This document shows, piece by piece, positions 40,715-49,908 of a stretch of DNA of 64,000 nucleotides (positions are counted from its first letter, which is position 1; each line of letters begins with the position of its first letter). Source of the DNA: Sanguibacter gelidistatuariae (GTDB taxonomy: Bacteria > Actinomycetota > Actinomycetes > Actinomycetales > Cellulomonadaceae); contig NZ_FMYH01000006.1 in the NCBI RefSeq assembly GCF_900096585.1, positions 62,001 through 126,000 on the forward strand, written 5' to 3'. The notes beneath the pieces are model-generated. The model ran no database searches. It was not told the DNA's origin and saw nothing but the letters and a program-made list of their open reading frames with translations. The position numbers and the translations under genes were made by a program.

Positions 40715-42133
40715 TCAGGGCAGCAGATCGCCGAGGAGCGACGCCATGCACGGGATGATGCGCCGACCATGCCTCTTGTACTCAGCCATCATGTCGATGG
40801 GCTTCTTGCCTGGCAGGTATAGCGCGGCCTCGATCGAGATGAGGGCGACGGGTTCGTCGTCACGCAGCACGGCCCAGAAGTGGCTTTCAGGTTCGTGCCA
40901 CAGTCCGAGACGTGGGGTGCGCGCGCTGTCGGAACGCGCTTCCGGGAATGCGTCCAGATAGCCGTTGAGGACCCCGTCGTCGTCGCTCGAGGAGTCGATG
41001 AACTCGTTGCGAACGTCCCAGTGGTGACGATCGTTGGAACACGAGTTGATCACGTTCGCGATGACCCGGTAGGCCAACGTTCGCGGCGTGCTTGCCGGGG
41101 CCTTACCGGTCAGAACGAGGCCCGCAGCGACCTCGATCGCCTTGACGGCCGTGTGCGGCGACGCCATGGCCATGACGTCCGTCCACGTGAGCTGAAAGCT
41201 GTCGTCGTCGCTCGGGCTCCGATCATCACCCGTGGCAACGCAGATGCGCCCAGTGCGATTCAGCCAGGCGAGCGATTCACGGCCGCCTGGTTTCATGATC
41301 CCGAGCACGTCGTACATGCCGCCACCGGGATGCATCTCGTGAATAATCAATTGCGGATGCCGTCGGGCGATCTCGCTCGCTATCCACCATGACTGCGCAT
41401 TGACGAATCGGCCTGCGGGCTCTGGATCAACGGCGACCTCCGGCTCACTTGCCGCCTCGGGCTCGTCGAAGAGCGTTTCATCCGCCGCGATGGGTAACGC
41501 GGCGGTCAATGCTTGCGCAGGATCAGCGGGAGAAAGCCGTCCTGCCTGGGTCCACTGCGCGAAGACGTCGTCGGCGGTGTCGTGCTGGCAGTCGTGCGGC
41601 ACCTCCGGAAAGGCGCACCCATGCGCGTACGTCGTGGCGAATGCGGTCAGCGGAAAGCCGCACAGGTCAGCGACGAGCCCACGCAGCAGCGTCCGGGTGG
41701 TCCATGGACCCACCACCTCGGCGTTGATGCCCTGATCGACGTAGTACCCACGGAGATCCAAGTCGGAGAGATCGTACGAGTCGTCCAGCACGAGGTCGGG
41801 ACTCAGCGCGAGCGCGCGGTCCAGCGAGACCTGCATGAAGGTCAGCGGGGCGCCATCCCCAGCGAGGACACGCGCGTGGTCGCTCAGGTGCTGGAAGAGG
41901 ATCATCCACTCACCACCGTCGGCGAGGCGGCCAACGATCCCCCCGACGGAGAACGGCATGAAACGTTCAAGGAAGCCGAGCTCGGTAGCGGCATCGAGGT
42001 GCTCGGGCACGGTCACCACGTGGATGGCCAGTTCGGCGTCGTCGCGGTCGTCGGCTCGCGGGTCCGTGAGGCGGATGCCCGTGAGCCGTGTCTTGGCGGG
42101 GTCGACAAAGAGCTCGTCGAAGAACGCCATCAT
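40715..42133 (-). CDS. TY-Chap2-like putative peptide chaperone (472 residues)
   Basis: The second half contains NAQSWWIASEIARRHPQLII followed by HEMHPGGGMYDVLGIMKPG and, later, SPHTAVKAIEVAAGLVLTGK, the pattern I associate with the actinobacterial TY-Chap2 family. The N-terminal half (MMAFFDELFVDPAKTRLTGI, PEHLDAATELGFLERFMPFS) is a separate domain I cannot name; a central Glu/Ala/Asp-rich linker joins them. These proteins are proposed, from comparative work, to act as chaperones in secretion or conflict settings; this is not experimentally fixed. ATG 42133 has GGAG six bases upstream and overlaps the preceding stop by 4 bases. Confidence 0.65.
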   Translation of the reverse strand: MMAFFDELFVDPAKTRLTGIRLTDPRADDRDDAELAIHVVTVPEHLDAATELGFLERFMPFSVGGIVGRLADGGEWMILFQHLSDHARVLAGDGAPLTFMQVSLDRALALSPDLVLDDSYDLSDLDLRGYYVDQGINAEVVGPWTTRTLLRGLVADLCGFPLTAFATTYAHGCAFPEVPHDCQHDTADDVFAQWTQAGRLSPADPAQALTAALPIAADETLFDEPEAASEPEVAVDPEPAGRFVNAQSWWIASEIARRHPQLIIHEMHPGGGMYDVLGIMKPGGRESLAWLNRTGRICVATGDDRSPSDDDSFQLTWTDVMAMASPHTAVKAIEVAAGLVLTGKAPASTPRTLAYRVIANVINSCSNDRHHWDVRNEFIDSSSDDDGVLNGYLDAFPEARSDSARTPRLGLWHEPESHFWAVLRDDEPVALISIEAALYLPGKKPIDMMAEYKRHGRRIIPCMASLLGDLLP

Positions 42134-42603
42134 CCGTTGCTCCAACCTGAGTGGGTCGGATCGGGGGGGAACTGGCGGAGCCGGTGGGCGGCGGCCACCA
42201 GGGCTGACCGTGCGACGGTGAAAGCGATCCCGTCATACTCGCGGACGTGGGCGTCAAGGTCCTCGACCACGGAGAACTCGAGCGTCACGTCCCGATCGGT
42301 CGACTTCAGCACCACCATGCTCAGGCCAGCTGACTCGTCCGAGACCGTTGCGACGTCAAGTTCAGGGTTGAGGGAGGCCGCGCACTCGAGCCACGCCTCG
42401 GCGAGCGCGGGCGTGAACGCCGGCGCGGGGTGGCGGGCGAAGTAGCGAACCACTCGGTCCGGGGTCGTCAGCTCGACGTCTAGCGCAACTCCGACTCCGC
42501 CACCGGCCCCTGGCACCGCAGATACAGGTACGGCAGCCAATGTGATCGCCGCGCCGTCCGGCGAAGCGACCCTGACACGGGTCTCCCATGAACTTTCGAG
42601 CAC
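42130..42603 (-). CDS. Unknown protein (157 residues), coupled to the TY-Chap2-like gene
   Basis: With start GTG 42603, which has GGAGG four bases upstream, the protein begins MLESSWETRVRVASPDGAAI and shows alternating strands and a helix (AFTPALAEAWLECAASLNPE) with a late strand VTLEFSVVEDLDAHVREYDG. This recalls the DUF5959-like group of small actinobacterial proteins, but the match is weak. An upstream GTG at 42657 would extend it by 18 residues. The stop overlaps the start of the TY-Chap2-like gene in ATGATG, so both are one transcriptional unit. Confidence 0.6.
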   Translation of the reverse strand: MLESSWETRVRVASPDGAAITLAAVPVSAVPGAGGGVGVALDVELTTPDRVVRYFARHPAPAFTPALAEAWLECAASLNPELDVATVSDESAGLSMVVLKSTDRDVTLEFSVVEDLDAHVREYDGIAFTVARSALVAAAHRLRQFPPDPTHSGWSNG

Positions 42604-42783
42604 GTCGCCTCCGCCGGTAACCACACGCTGATGTGCGGTGCTCAGATCCTGGCACACATTCTTCCGACAGAGGGTAGACCTGCATGTCAGAGCACCGGTG
42701 GAGAGTTCTCCGAGCTGTTCGAGCGCTCATGCAATGCGGTGTCAGAGCCGACCGCTACCATCGAGCCAACAACGACGACAAGG

Positions 42784-43311
42784 ATGAAGCGCATGCAATT
42801 TCCCGAACTCATGCCCAATGACTCAGACAGGGTCGATCTTGGGCCGGTGACGACCCAGGAGGCGAGCAGGGAACAAGTAGTGCGGGCAAGTGCAATTGCG
42901 GTGATCGCGCACCGCGGCCAGGTCGACAAGCTCGGAGAGCCATACATCGAGCACCCCCGGCGAGTCGCCGACCTCGCCGCCGCCACGGTCACAGACGACG
43001 CCACTGACGCCGTCGCGGTCGCATGGCTTCATGACGTCATCGAGGACTGCGACATCACCGCTGAGGACCTTCTCGCCGCGGGCATGAGGCCTGACGTGGT
43101 CGATGCCGTCGTCCTCCTCACCCGCACCGCGGAGACCCCCGACGACATCTATTACCAGCGGATCAAGAGCAATCCACTCGCACTCGCCGTCAAAGACGCA
43201 GACATCCGCGACAACACCGCCGGCTGGCGCACCGCCCGGCTCGCCGAGGCCGACCGCGACCGCCTAGCCGCTAAGTACGCCAAGGCCCGCCAGACGCTCG
43301 GACTTGAATGA
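42784..43311 (+). CDS. HD-domain phosphohydrolase, RelA/SpoT-hydrolase-like
   Basis: The 175-residue protein has the metal-binding HD pattern: His in VIAHRGQVDK, EHPRRVADLAAA, the HD pair in VAVAWLHDVIEDCDITAEDL, and a late Asp in LAVKDADIRDNTAG. This spacing is that of the (p)ppGpp hydrolase domain of RelA/SpoT and of the small alarmone hydrolases, without synthetase or ACT parts. Activity on ppGpp or on another nucleotide is inference. The start could be ATG 42784 or ATG 42793. It is the last clear gene before the tRNA. Confidence 0.8.
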   Translation: MKRMQFPELMPNDSDRVDLGPVTTQEASREQVVRASAIAVIAHRGQVDKLGEPYIEHPRRVADLAAATVTDDATDAVAVAWLHDVIEDCDITAEDLLAAGMRPDVVDAVVLLTRTAETPDDIYYQRIKSNPLALAVKDADIRDNTAGWRTARLAEADRDRLAAKYAKARQTLGLE

Positions 43312-43742
43312 ACCCATACGCCGACTCGGGAAATCACACAGGGCTTCTGTGCCGTCCGCGAAGGTAAGCGATCGCTGCAGGTTGAGATCGATGCTCTGAC
43401 AGCTGCAGGCTTCGTCGTGCTCGTTGGAGAGCGCCAGGTGCGCTGGGCTGGGGGCACCCTCACAGGCAAGATAGCCGTGCTCGAGATCGTCAGCACCAGG
43501 CATCGCTGACGACAGTGACGGGTGCTTCGTAGATGAGCCTGTCGCCGAGGCTGAGCACCTGTCGCTCGCCCTCAGGGCGTACGCCGAGCACCGGCTACGC
43601 GGCAGTGGGCAGGGCTATCGCGTAGAACGAGCCCACGCTCCCAGCAGGAGCACCCGAGCGGTCTTCGCCGCCTGCCCGACCAGCGGAAGCCATTCCCGCC
43701 ACCATCGTTATCGAATCGTGTCCACCCGCGTCCACGCCAGAC
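43312..43742. other. Stretch without a supported gene at the element border
   Basis: In the same frame as the HD gene and directly after its stop, 43312-43509 stays open (containing CAVREGKRSLQVEIDALTAA and GERQVRWAGGTLTGKIAVLE) but has no ATG. It may be a fragment of a lost gene or a read-through extension. From 43510 to 43742 I see no coding potential. Two GTCCAC hexamers (43719 and 43730) lie shortly before the tandem 12-bp repeat. Confidence 0.4.
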
Positions 43743-43766
43743 TTAGGCTCCCAGTTAGGCTCCCAG
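43743..43766. repeat. Perfect 12-bp tandem repeat, possible integrase arm site
   Basis: TTAGGCTCCCAG occurs twice without spacer (43743-43754 and 43755-43766), 57 bases from the tRNA 3' end. Short tandem repeats of this kind next to a tRNA attachment site are typical arm-type sites of tyrosine integrases. No integrase gene adjoins it here. Confidence 0.5.
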
Positions 43767-43770
43767 ACAC

Positions 43771-43805
43771 GAAAAAGGCCACCACCGCTTTCGCGGTGAT
43801 GGCCT
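43771..43805 (-). terminator. Rho-independent terminator of tRNA-Pro
   Basis: A 13-bp stem with one mismatch (AGGCCACCACCGC at 43776-43788 against GCGGTGATGGCCT at 43793-43805) and a TTTC loop is followed on the minus strand by five T (43776-43772). It lies 18 bases after the tRNA end and reads in the same direction. Confidence 0.85.
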
Positions 43806-43822
43806 CCGACCTGCGTAAACGC

Positions 43823-43899
<77 letters not shown>

Positions 43900-43988
43900 A
43901 AGGTTCCCACCGTGGCCCGAAGACCCGCTGTGAGAACCTCACCGACCCCGGAGGGCCGTAGAGAACATTACCCCATGGGAAGAGGTAC

Positions 43989-45386
43989 TCACGACTCCGT
44001 CACGCCGTCGGCCCTGATGGTGGCCCCGTCCGGCACTGTGGCCGGAGCGCCCGGATCGGCGAGCACAGCGGCTCCCACGGCCGTCACATCGGCCGAGAAC
44101 GTCCAGTCCCCCGCCACCGTCAACGACGTCGCCTGGACCAGCGACGGGACCCCTGAGGCGAACCGCTCGTCGAAGGAACCGATCGTCTTGTAGAACGAAG
44201 CATCCAGATCCACCAGAGGCGCGTCCACGACCGCCGTCAGCCGGTAGTCCTCCCCCAGCTCGTACACGTCGGACCGCAGCACCAGCAGGTCGCTCGTCGT
44301 CTTCACCGGCAAAAAACGGGACCGCGAGACCTCGAGCACCACGGCCCCCTCGAACACCTCGATCGCGGCCCCCATGGCGGACTCGATCTGGATCACCGGA
44401 GTCGACGAGGCATCCGACGGATCCACCGTCTTGGAATTCCGGATGAGCGGCAGCTCGAGCACTCCCCCGGACCGAGAAAGCTCCTCTGCCAGCGCCGACA
44501 GATCAAACCAGAGGTTGTTCGTGTTGAAGTACTTGTGCTTCGAGATGTCAGCGGCGGCCCCAGCATCAGTCGACAGTGTCTGTGCGGTCTCCCGGAGCAC
44601 GATGCGGCCGTCGCTCTTGCGGACCACCTGGTGGCCGCCCTTGCGGTCCGCAGGGGTCCGCACGGCTACCTCGGCGCCGAAGGGCGCCCCCGAGGACGCG
44701 AACCACCCGGCGAGAGCCGCATCGGGCGCCGCACCGAGGTTGTCGGAGTTGGAGACGTGCGCGTACTTGAACCCGGCCGCCAGGAGCGCCGTGAGCACCC
44801 CGGACGCCTGCAGGGCCGTGTACAGGTCCCCGTGCCCCGGAGGGCACCATTCCAGGCTCGGGTCGGCCTCCCAGGCGACGGGCGTGAGGTCGTCGGCGCG
44901 CAGCTTCGGCTCGCGGTTCTGCAGGAAGTCCAGCGGCACGCCCTCGACCGCGACATCGGGGTGGGCAGCCAGGGCCGCGAGGGTGTCGTCCTGGGTGCGG
45001 AAGCTGTTCATGAACACGAGCGGCAGCCGGACCCCGTAGGCCGCGCGAGCATGCCGAACCTGCCCGACGATCACGTCGAGGAACGACTCCTCACCGCGGA
45101 CCTTGAGCAGCGACTTCGCCTTGTCCATCCCCATGGACGTCCCGAGACCGCCGTTGAGCTTGATGATCGCCGTCTGGGCGAGCGCAGCGCGCCCCACCTC
45201 CTCGGCGATGTCGAGGTCCACCTGGCGCGGAACATCAACAAGCGGGTCGACATCTGCCTCGGCGATGATCCCCGTCTCCCCCGCCTCCAACAATCCGTAG
45301 AAGTGGGAGAACACGTCGATCGCGGTTGCGTGCACTCCGCCGTCGCGCATCTTGCGCCGCGCCTGGTCCAGTCCGGATTCGCTCAT
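43989..45386 (-). CDS. UTP-glucose-1-phosphate uridylyltransferase, UGP2-type
   Basis: The 465-residue enzyme makes UDP-glucose from UTP and glucose-1-phosphate. It belongs to the eukaryote-type UDPGP family, not to GalU: KLNGGLGTSMGMDKAKSLL (76-94) is the nucleotide-binding loop and KSLL its lysine, followed by VFMNSFRT, EWCPPGHGDLYTAL, YAHVSNSDNLGA and FNTNNLWFDL. This form is common in Actinobacteria such as Bifidobacterium and Cellulomonas relatives. It is 85 bases upstream of the tRNA on the same strand and separated from der by 150 bases, so it may have its own promoter. Confidence 0.9.
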   Translation of the reverse strand: MSESGLDQARRKMRDGGVHATAIDVFSHFYGLLEAGETGIIAEADVDPLVDVPRQVDLDIAEEVGRAALAQTAIIKLNGGLGTSMGMDKAKSLLKVRGEESFLDVIVGQVRHARAAYGVRLPLVFMNSFRTQDDTLAALAAHPDVAVEGVPLDFLQNREPKLRADDLTPVAWEADPSLEWCPPGHGDLYTALQASGVLTALLAAGFKYAHVSNSDNLGAAPDAALAGWFASSGAPFGAEVAVRTPADRKGGHQVVRKSDGRIVLRETAQTLSTDAGAAADISKHKYFNTNNLWFDLSALAEELSRSGGVLELPLIRNSKTVDPSDASSTPVIQIESAMGAAIEVFEGAVVLEVSRSRFLPVKTTSDLLVLRSDVYELGEDYRLTAVVDAPLVDLDASFYKTIGSFDERFASGVPSLVQATSLTVAGDWTFSADVTAVGAAVLADPGAPATVPDGATIRADGVTES

Positions 45387-45536
45387 GGCCCGATCCTACG
45401 GACAACCACCAGGGAACACACAGACCCAGGGAATGCACAGACCCGGACAGCCGGACCCGAGCCGGGTGGCTCTGGTCAGCTGCCCGGGTCAGGGAGCAGT
45501 CAGGAACGACAGACTCAGCGCTTGCGCACTGAACTA

Positions 45537-47096
45537 TCAGCGCTTGCGCTTCTCGCGCACGCGCACCGAGATCGAGATCGGCGAGCCCTCGAAGCCGAAG
45601 GTCTCGCGCAGGCGCCTCTCGATGAAGCGACGGTAGCCGGCCTCGAGGAACCCGGTCGCGAAGATCACGAAGCGCGGGGGCCGCGTGGACGCCTGCGTCG
45701 CGAAGAGAATGCGCGGCTGCTTGCCGCCACGCAGCGGGTGCGGGTGCTCGGCGACAAGCTCGCCGAGGAAGGAGTTGAGGCGCCCGGTCGAGATGCGGGT
45801 GTCCCAGGACGCGAGCGACTTCTCCAGGGCCGGCACGAGCCGGTCGGTGTGCCAGCCGGTCGCCGCGGAGATGTTCACCCGCGGGGCCCACTGCACCTGG
45901 ACGAGGTCGCGCTCGATCTCGCGCTCGAGGAAGGGACGACGGTCCTCGTCCATGAGGTCCCACTTGTTGTACGCGATCACCACGGACCGACCGGAGTCGA
46001 CCACCTGGGAGATCACGCGGGTGTCCTGCTCTGTGAGCTTCTCGCTCGCGTCGAGGAGCACGACGGCGACCTCGGCCTTCTCGATCGCGGCCTGCGTGCG
46101 CAGCGAGGCGTAGAAGTCCGCGCCGGACGTCTGGTGCACGCGGCGGCGGATACCGGCGGTGTCCACGAACATCCACTGCTTGCCGCGCAGCTCGACGAGC
46201 TCGTCGACCGGGTCCCGGGTGGTTCCGGCGACGGAGTCGACGACGACGCGCTCGGCTCCGGCGACCTTGTTGAGCAGGGAGGACTTGCCCACGTTGGGGC
46301 GTCCGACGAGCGCGACCCGGCGGGGGCCGAAGGGAACCGGCGTGCCGTGGACCGTCTCGGTCGGCAGGGTGCGCATGGCGGCGTCGAGCAGGTCACCGGT
46401 GCCGCGTCCGTGCAGCGCGGAGACGGGGAAGGGCTCGCCCAGCCCCAGGCTCCACAGCTCGGAGGCGTCGGCCTCGGCACGCGGGCCGTCGACCTTGTTG
46501 GCGCACAGGATGACGGGCTTGCCGGACCGGCGCAGCATCCGCACGACCTGCTCGTCGGTCGACGTCGGCCCCACGGTCGCGTCGACGACGAACATGACGG
46601 CGTCGGCGAGGCTGATCGCGACCTCAGCCTGCTCGGCCACGCGCGCCTCGATGCCGGCGACGTCGACCTCCCAGCCACCGGTGTCCACGAGCATGAAGCG
46701 GCGCCCGGCCCACTCGGCGGGGTAGCTCACGCGGTCACGGGTCACCCCGGGCTTGTCCTCGACGACCGCCTCGCGGCGGCCGATGATGCGATTGACCAGC
46801 GTCGACTTGCCGACGTTCGGGCGTCCGACGACGGCCAGCACGGGCAGCGCGAGGGGCGCCTCGTCGTCGCCACCCTCACCGAGCTCGCCACCGAGCAGCG
46901 CGAGGTCGTCCTCGGCCAGCTCGTAGTCTTCGAGCCCGACGCGCAGGGCGCGCTCACGGACCTCGTCGGAGGGCCCGTCGCTGTCGCCGGCTGGCACCTG
47001 GGAGGCTGCTGCCTCGCTCGGGGCGCTGGGGGTTGTTGCGGGGGACGCCGCGGGCGCGGTCAGGTCCTCGGAAAAGTTCTGTTCAGGCGTGCTCAT
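45537..47096 (-). CDS. der: Ribosome-assembly GTPase Der (EngA)
   Basis: The 519-residue protein has an acidic, low-complexity N-terminal extension of about 85 residues, then two tandem GTPase domains: G1 [10 protein letters not shown] (90-99) with DTGGW and NKVDG, and a second G1 [10 protein letters not shown] with DTAGI and NKWD, followed by the KH-like C-terminal domain ([12 protein letters not shown] at the end). Der matures the 50S subunit. The extended N-terminus is usual in Actinobacteria. ATG 47096 is the first start after which the extension resembles that of relatives. It lies 124 bases after the acyltransferase gene. Confidence 0.94.
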   Translation of the reverse strand: MSTPEQNFSEDLTAPAASPATTPSAPSEAAASQVPAGDSDGPSDEVRERALRVGLEDYELAEDDLALLGGELGEGGDDEAPLALPVLAVVGRPNVGKSTLVNRIIGRREAVVEDKPGVTRDRVSYPAEWAGRRFMLVDTGGWEVDVAGIEARVAEQAEVAISLADAVMFVVDATVGPTSTDEQVVRMLRRSGKPVILCANKVDGPRAEADASELWSLGLGEPFPVSALHGRGTGDLLDAAMRTLPTETVHGTPVPFGPRRVALVGRPNVGKSSLLNKVAGAERVVVDSVAGTTRDPVDELVELRGKQWMFVDTAGIRRRVHQTSGADFYASLRTQAAIEKAEVAVVLLDASEKLTEQDTRVISQVVDSGRSVVIAYNKWDLMDEDRRPFLEREIERDLVQVQWAPRVNISAATGWHTDRLVPALEKSLASWDTRISTGRLNSFLGELVAEHPHPLRGGKQPRILFATQASTRPPRFVIFATGFLEAGYRRFIERRLRETFGFEGSPISISVRVREKRKR

Positions 47097-47220
47097 GCAC
47101 CCATTGTCCCAGCCGGAGAGGGGTTCTACGAACACACCCGTTCCTGCCCGACGCCGGGGCGTCCGTCCGGGCCCGCGCCTGCACCCTGCGCGCACCGGCC
47201 CTCCGCACCTCACACACGGA

Positions 47221-47952
47221 TCAGGCGGGCCGCTCGCGGTTGGGATCGTCGACCGGCAAGGGGATGCCGCTGCGCCCGACGGCGCTCGCCACGACCGCGC
47301 GCAGCGCCTGTCGGACCTGCTCGTTTCCCTGCGCGAGGGCCGCCTTACCGGTCGTCCCCGGTCCGCGGGAGATCACCACGGGCGGGCCGAACTCGACCAC
47401 CAGACGGCGTCGCAGACCCGGGATCACGCCAACTTTCTCCCCCGTACGCCGGGTTCCCAGGACGGCGACCGGGACCACCGGGGCGCCGCTGGTGAGCGCG
47501 AGCCAGGCCACACCGGCCCGGACGCCGGCCAGGTCGCCGCGTCCGCGGTTGCCCTCGGGGAAGATCCCCACGCCACCCCCGCGGCGCAGCACCGCCACGG
47601 CGATCGTCAGCGCCGACCGCGGACTGTCCTGGTCGACGGGGATCTGCCCGGCTGCGCGCAGGATCACACCGAGCACACCCTGGAAGAAGGACTCCTTGAT
47701 CAGGATGTGCACGGGTCGGGGCGCGACGCCGAGGATGATCGGACCGTCCATGATGCCGGTGTGGTTCGCGGCGAGCAGGACCGGCCCGGTCGTCGGCACG
47801 TGCTCCGCGCCGACGACCTCGGTGTTCCACACCACGCGGGCCAGGAACCGGCCGACCCAGCGGGACCATGCCGGTCCGCGCGGTCCCGGGGCGCCCGGCG
47901 TCGGAGGCGGCGCGGGGGTGCCATCAGCGGCAGAGCTGTCGTCCGGTCTCAC
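47221..47952 (-). CDS. 1-acyl-glycerol-3-phosphate acyltransferase-like protein (PlsC family)
   Basis: The 243-residue protein has the PlsC motifs: block [10 protein letters not shown] (NHx4D), block II around [11 protein letters not shown], block [12 protein letters not shown] and block [14 protein letters not shown] Pro-rich N-terminal lead of 30 residues precedes the domain. It transfers an acyl chain to lysophosphatidic acid or a similar acceptor at the membrane. The start is GTG 47952, overlapping the cmk stop (GTGA); this cmk-plsC order is well known in Actinobacteria. Confidence 0.87.
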   Translation of the reverse strand: MRPDDSSAADGTPAPPPTPGAPGPRGPAWSRWVGRFLARVVWNTEVVGAEHVPTTGPVLLAANHTGIMDGPIILGVAPRPVHILIKESFFQGVLGVILRAAGQIPVDQDSPRSALTIAVAVLRRGGGVGIFPEGNRGRGDLAGVRAGVAWLALTSGAPVVPVAVLGTRRTGEKVGVIPGLRRRLVVEFGPPVVISRGPGTTGKAALAQGNEQVRQALRAVVASAVGRSGIPLPVDDPNRERPA

Positions 47953-48686
47953 CGGCTCAGTCCGGCGGCCGATCCGGTGACGGTGGCGACCACGTGGAGC
48001 ACGGCGGCGATGGTCTCTTCGAAGTCGAGGTCGGAGGAGTCGACCGTGACCACGCCGTCGGCTGCCACCTGGAACTGGGAGACGGTCGAGTCGTCGCGGT
48101 CCCGACGCAGCACCTGGTCGCGCGTCGCCTCGACGGCGGCCGCGTCGTCGGCTCCGTGCACGTCGCGGGCGCGGCGCGCCAGGCGCGCCTCCTCGCTCGC
48201 GGTGAGCAGGATGCGGGCGTCGCCGTCGGGGGCGACGACCGTGGTGATGTCCCGGCCCTCGGCGACCACGCCGGCGCCGCCGGAGAAGCCGCCGGTCCGC
48301 TCGGCCTCGATCGCGGCGCGCTGGCGGGCCTGCAGCTCCGCGCGGACGGCAAGGTTCGTGGCGACCGCGCTGACAGCCGTGGAGATTGCCGAGTCGCGGA
48401 TCGCCTCGGCGATGTCCGTCCCGTCGACGTGCACGGTGGGATCGAGCGGGTCAAGACCCATCTCGAGCGGCATGGCGGCCACGAGCGCGGCTACCCCGCC
48501 CGAGTCGGCGAGGTCGACGCCCTGGCGGACGCACCACCACGTGGCGGCGCGGTACATCGCGCCGGTGTCGAGGTAGGCGAGCCCGAGCCGGTGGGCGACC
48601 TGACGGGACACGCTCGACTTGCCCGACCCGGACGGCCCGTCGATCGCGATCGTCAGCGGGGTGACGCGACCCACAGCCCCGCTCAC
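47949..48686 (-). CDS. cmk: Cytidylate kinase
   Basis: The 245-residue enzyme phosphorylates CMP and dCMP. P-loop DGPSGSGKSSVSRQ, then LAYLDTGAMYRAATW, VAEGRDITTVVAPDGDARI and the lid ASEEARLARRARD. Start GTG 48686 overlaps the aroH stop by 4 bases (GTGA). The N-terminal 10 residues before TIAIDGPSG are few, in agreement with this start; the longer open frame upstream is the shadow of aroH. Confidence 0.94.
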   Translation of the reverse strand: MSGAVGRVTPLTIAIDGPSGSGKSSVSRQVAHRLGLAYLDTGAMYRAATWWCVRQGVDLADSGGVAALVAAMPLEMGLDPLDPTVHVDGTDIAEAIRDSAISTAVSAVATNLAVRAELQARQRAAIEAERTGGFSGGAGVVAEGRDITTVVAPDGDARILLTASEEARLARRARDVHGADDAAAVEATRDQVLRRDRDDSTVSQFQVAADGVVTVDSSDLDFEETIAAVLHVVATVTGSAAGLSR

Positions 48687-49045
48687 TGCGCGAGGTCCTT
48701 GCGCAGGCTGGTCGCCCCGTGCAGGTACACGTGGCGGACGTCGGCGCGCGGCACCTCGACGTTCGCGTGTGCCATGAGGCGCACGACGCGCGGCAGCGCG
48801 CCGGGCACGGAGATCTCCGTGGCGCACATGAGCGGTACATCACCCAGGCCCATCTCCCGTGCCGCCGCGGCGGGGAAGTCGGACACGAGGTCCGGGGTGC
48901 AGGTGAAGATGATCGACACGAGCGCCTCCGTGGAGAGGTCGTTCGCGGCGAGCACCTCCTTGACGAGCTCGGTCGTGCGCTCGAACAGGTGCTCACGCTC
49001 GTCGACGTCGAGCTGCGTTGCGCCGCGGATCGCGCGCACCGTCAT
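48683..49045 (-). CDS. aroH: Chorismate mutase, AroH class
   Basis: The 120-residue protein begins MTVRAIRGATQLDVDEREHL and has VSIIFTCTPDLVSDFPAAAA, GLGDVPLMCATEISVPGALP and VYLHGATSLRKDL, the pattern of the trimeric AroH enzymes of the Bacillus type. It converts chorismate to prephenate for phenylalanine and tyrosine. The Arg residues near the start (R4, R7) and in VPGALPRVVR fit the active site. It overlaps cmk by 4 bases and follows rluB by 71 bases. Confidence 0.93.
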   Translation of the reverse strand: MTVRAIRGATQLDVDEREHLFERTTELVKEVLAANDLSTEALVSIIFTCTPDLVSDFPAAAAREMGLGDVPLMCATEISVPGALPRVVRLMAHANVEVPRADVRHVYLHGATSLRKDLAQ

Positions 49046-49116
49046 GGGTCACTCCCTGGGTCGTCCTGGTACAGCAGAGGGTCGGGTGAAGCGTCGAGCA
49101 GAGCCGGCCTGCCAGC

Positions 49117-49908
49117 TCAGAGGTCGACGGCCGCCATGAGCGTGCCGAGCTCGGTCTGGCCGAGCACCCGCACGCGTCCGGGACGCAGGTCGCCCAGGCG
49201 GACCGGGCCGATCTTCGTGCGCACGAGCTGGTTGACCGGGTAGCCGGCCTCGGCGAACATGCGGCGGATGATGCGGTTGCGGCCCTCGTGCAGCTCGACC
49301 TCGATGAGGGTGGCGTGCGGGGTCGAGTCGACGATCTTGAACTTGTCGACCTTCGCGACGCCGTCCTCGAGGTCGATGCCATGCGTGAGCTTGTTGCCGA
49401 GCGTCGCCTGCACGCGGCCCTCGACGTGCACGAGATACGTCTTGGGGATCTCGTACTTGGGGTGAGCCAGGCGGTTGGCCAGCTCGCCGTCGTTGGTCAG
49501 CAGGATGAGGCCCTCGGAGTCGGCGTCGAGCCGGCCGATGTGGAAGAGGCGCTCGGGGCGGTCCGCGACGTACTCCGAGAGAGTGGGGCGACCGTCCGGG
49601 TCGTGCATGGTCGAGACGACGCCGAGCGGCTTGTTGAGCGCGATCGTGAGCATCGACTGGTCGAGCTGGATCCGCAGGCCGTCGACGTGGATGATGTTCT
49701 TGTCGGGGTCGATGCGGACGCCGAGCTCTGTGACCAGGACGCCGTCGACCTCGACGCGCCCGGCGGTGATGAGGTTCTCGCAGGCTCGACGCGAGCCGAG
49801 ACCGGCGGTCGCCAGAACCTTCTGGAGCCGCACGCCGTCGGGCACGTGGACGTCGCGGGGCGCTTCCTGCGGGCGTGCCTTCTTGCGGCCGCCACGGGTG
49901 TTACTCAT
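49117..49908 (-). CDS. rluB: 23S rRNA pseudouridine synthase RluB-type
   Basis: The 263-residue protein has a basic N-terminal lead, an S4 RNA-binding domain (VRLQKVLATAGLGSRRACEN, GRVEVDGVLV) and the RsuA/RluB catalytic domain with LFHIGRLDADSEGLILLTND, where the Asp of GRLDADS is catalytic, and HEGRNRIIRRMFAEAGYPV. It makes a pseudouridine in 23S rRNA. The start overlaps the scpB stop (TAA) by 8 bases. scpA-scpB-rluB order is standard. Confidence 0.92.
   Translation of the reverse strand: MSNTRGGRKKARPQEAPRDVHVPDGVRLQKVLATAGLGSRRACENLITAGRVEVDGVLVTELGVRIDPDKNIIHVDGLRIQLDQSMLTIALNKPLGVVSTMHDPDGRPTLSEYVADRPERLFHIGRLDADSEGLILLTNDGELANRLAHPKYEIPKTYLVHVEGRVQATLGNKLTHGIDLEDGVAKVDKFKIVDSTPHATLIEVELHEGRNRIIRRMFAEAGYPVNQLVRTKIGPVRLGDLRPGRVRVLGQTELGTLMAAVDL

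Larger units (their letters stand above)
1..43822. mobile_element. Putative integrative and conjugative element, right part, ending at tRNA-Pro
   Basis: The block holds a type IV secretion operon (0.8-10.9 kb), antirestriction, defence-like cargo, a Tad pilus locus, an excisionase-like gene and toxin-antitoxin remains, and it stops at the 3' end of a tRNA-Pro gene beyond which all genes are housekeeping. Tyrosine-integrase elements commonly insert at tRNA 3' ends, and a tandem 12-bp repeat sits 57-80 bases from the tRNA. No integrase, relaxase or left attachment site is in the window, so the element must continue to the left. The outer limits and the assignment of the Tad locus to the element are inference; a chromosomal Tad locus beside an element cannot be excluded. 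Confidence 0.6.

Noticed and set aside
44535-47495. Very long plus-strand open frame (986 codons) opposite UGPase and der
   Set aside because: It is a high-GC antisense shadow; the translation is Arg-, Gly- and Val-rich without any motif, while both minus-strand proteins are unmistakable.
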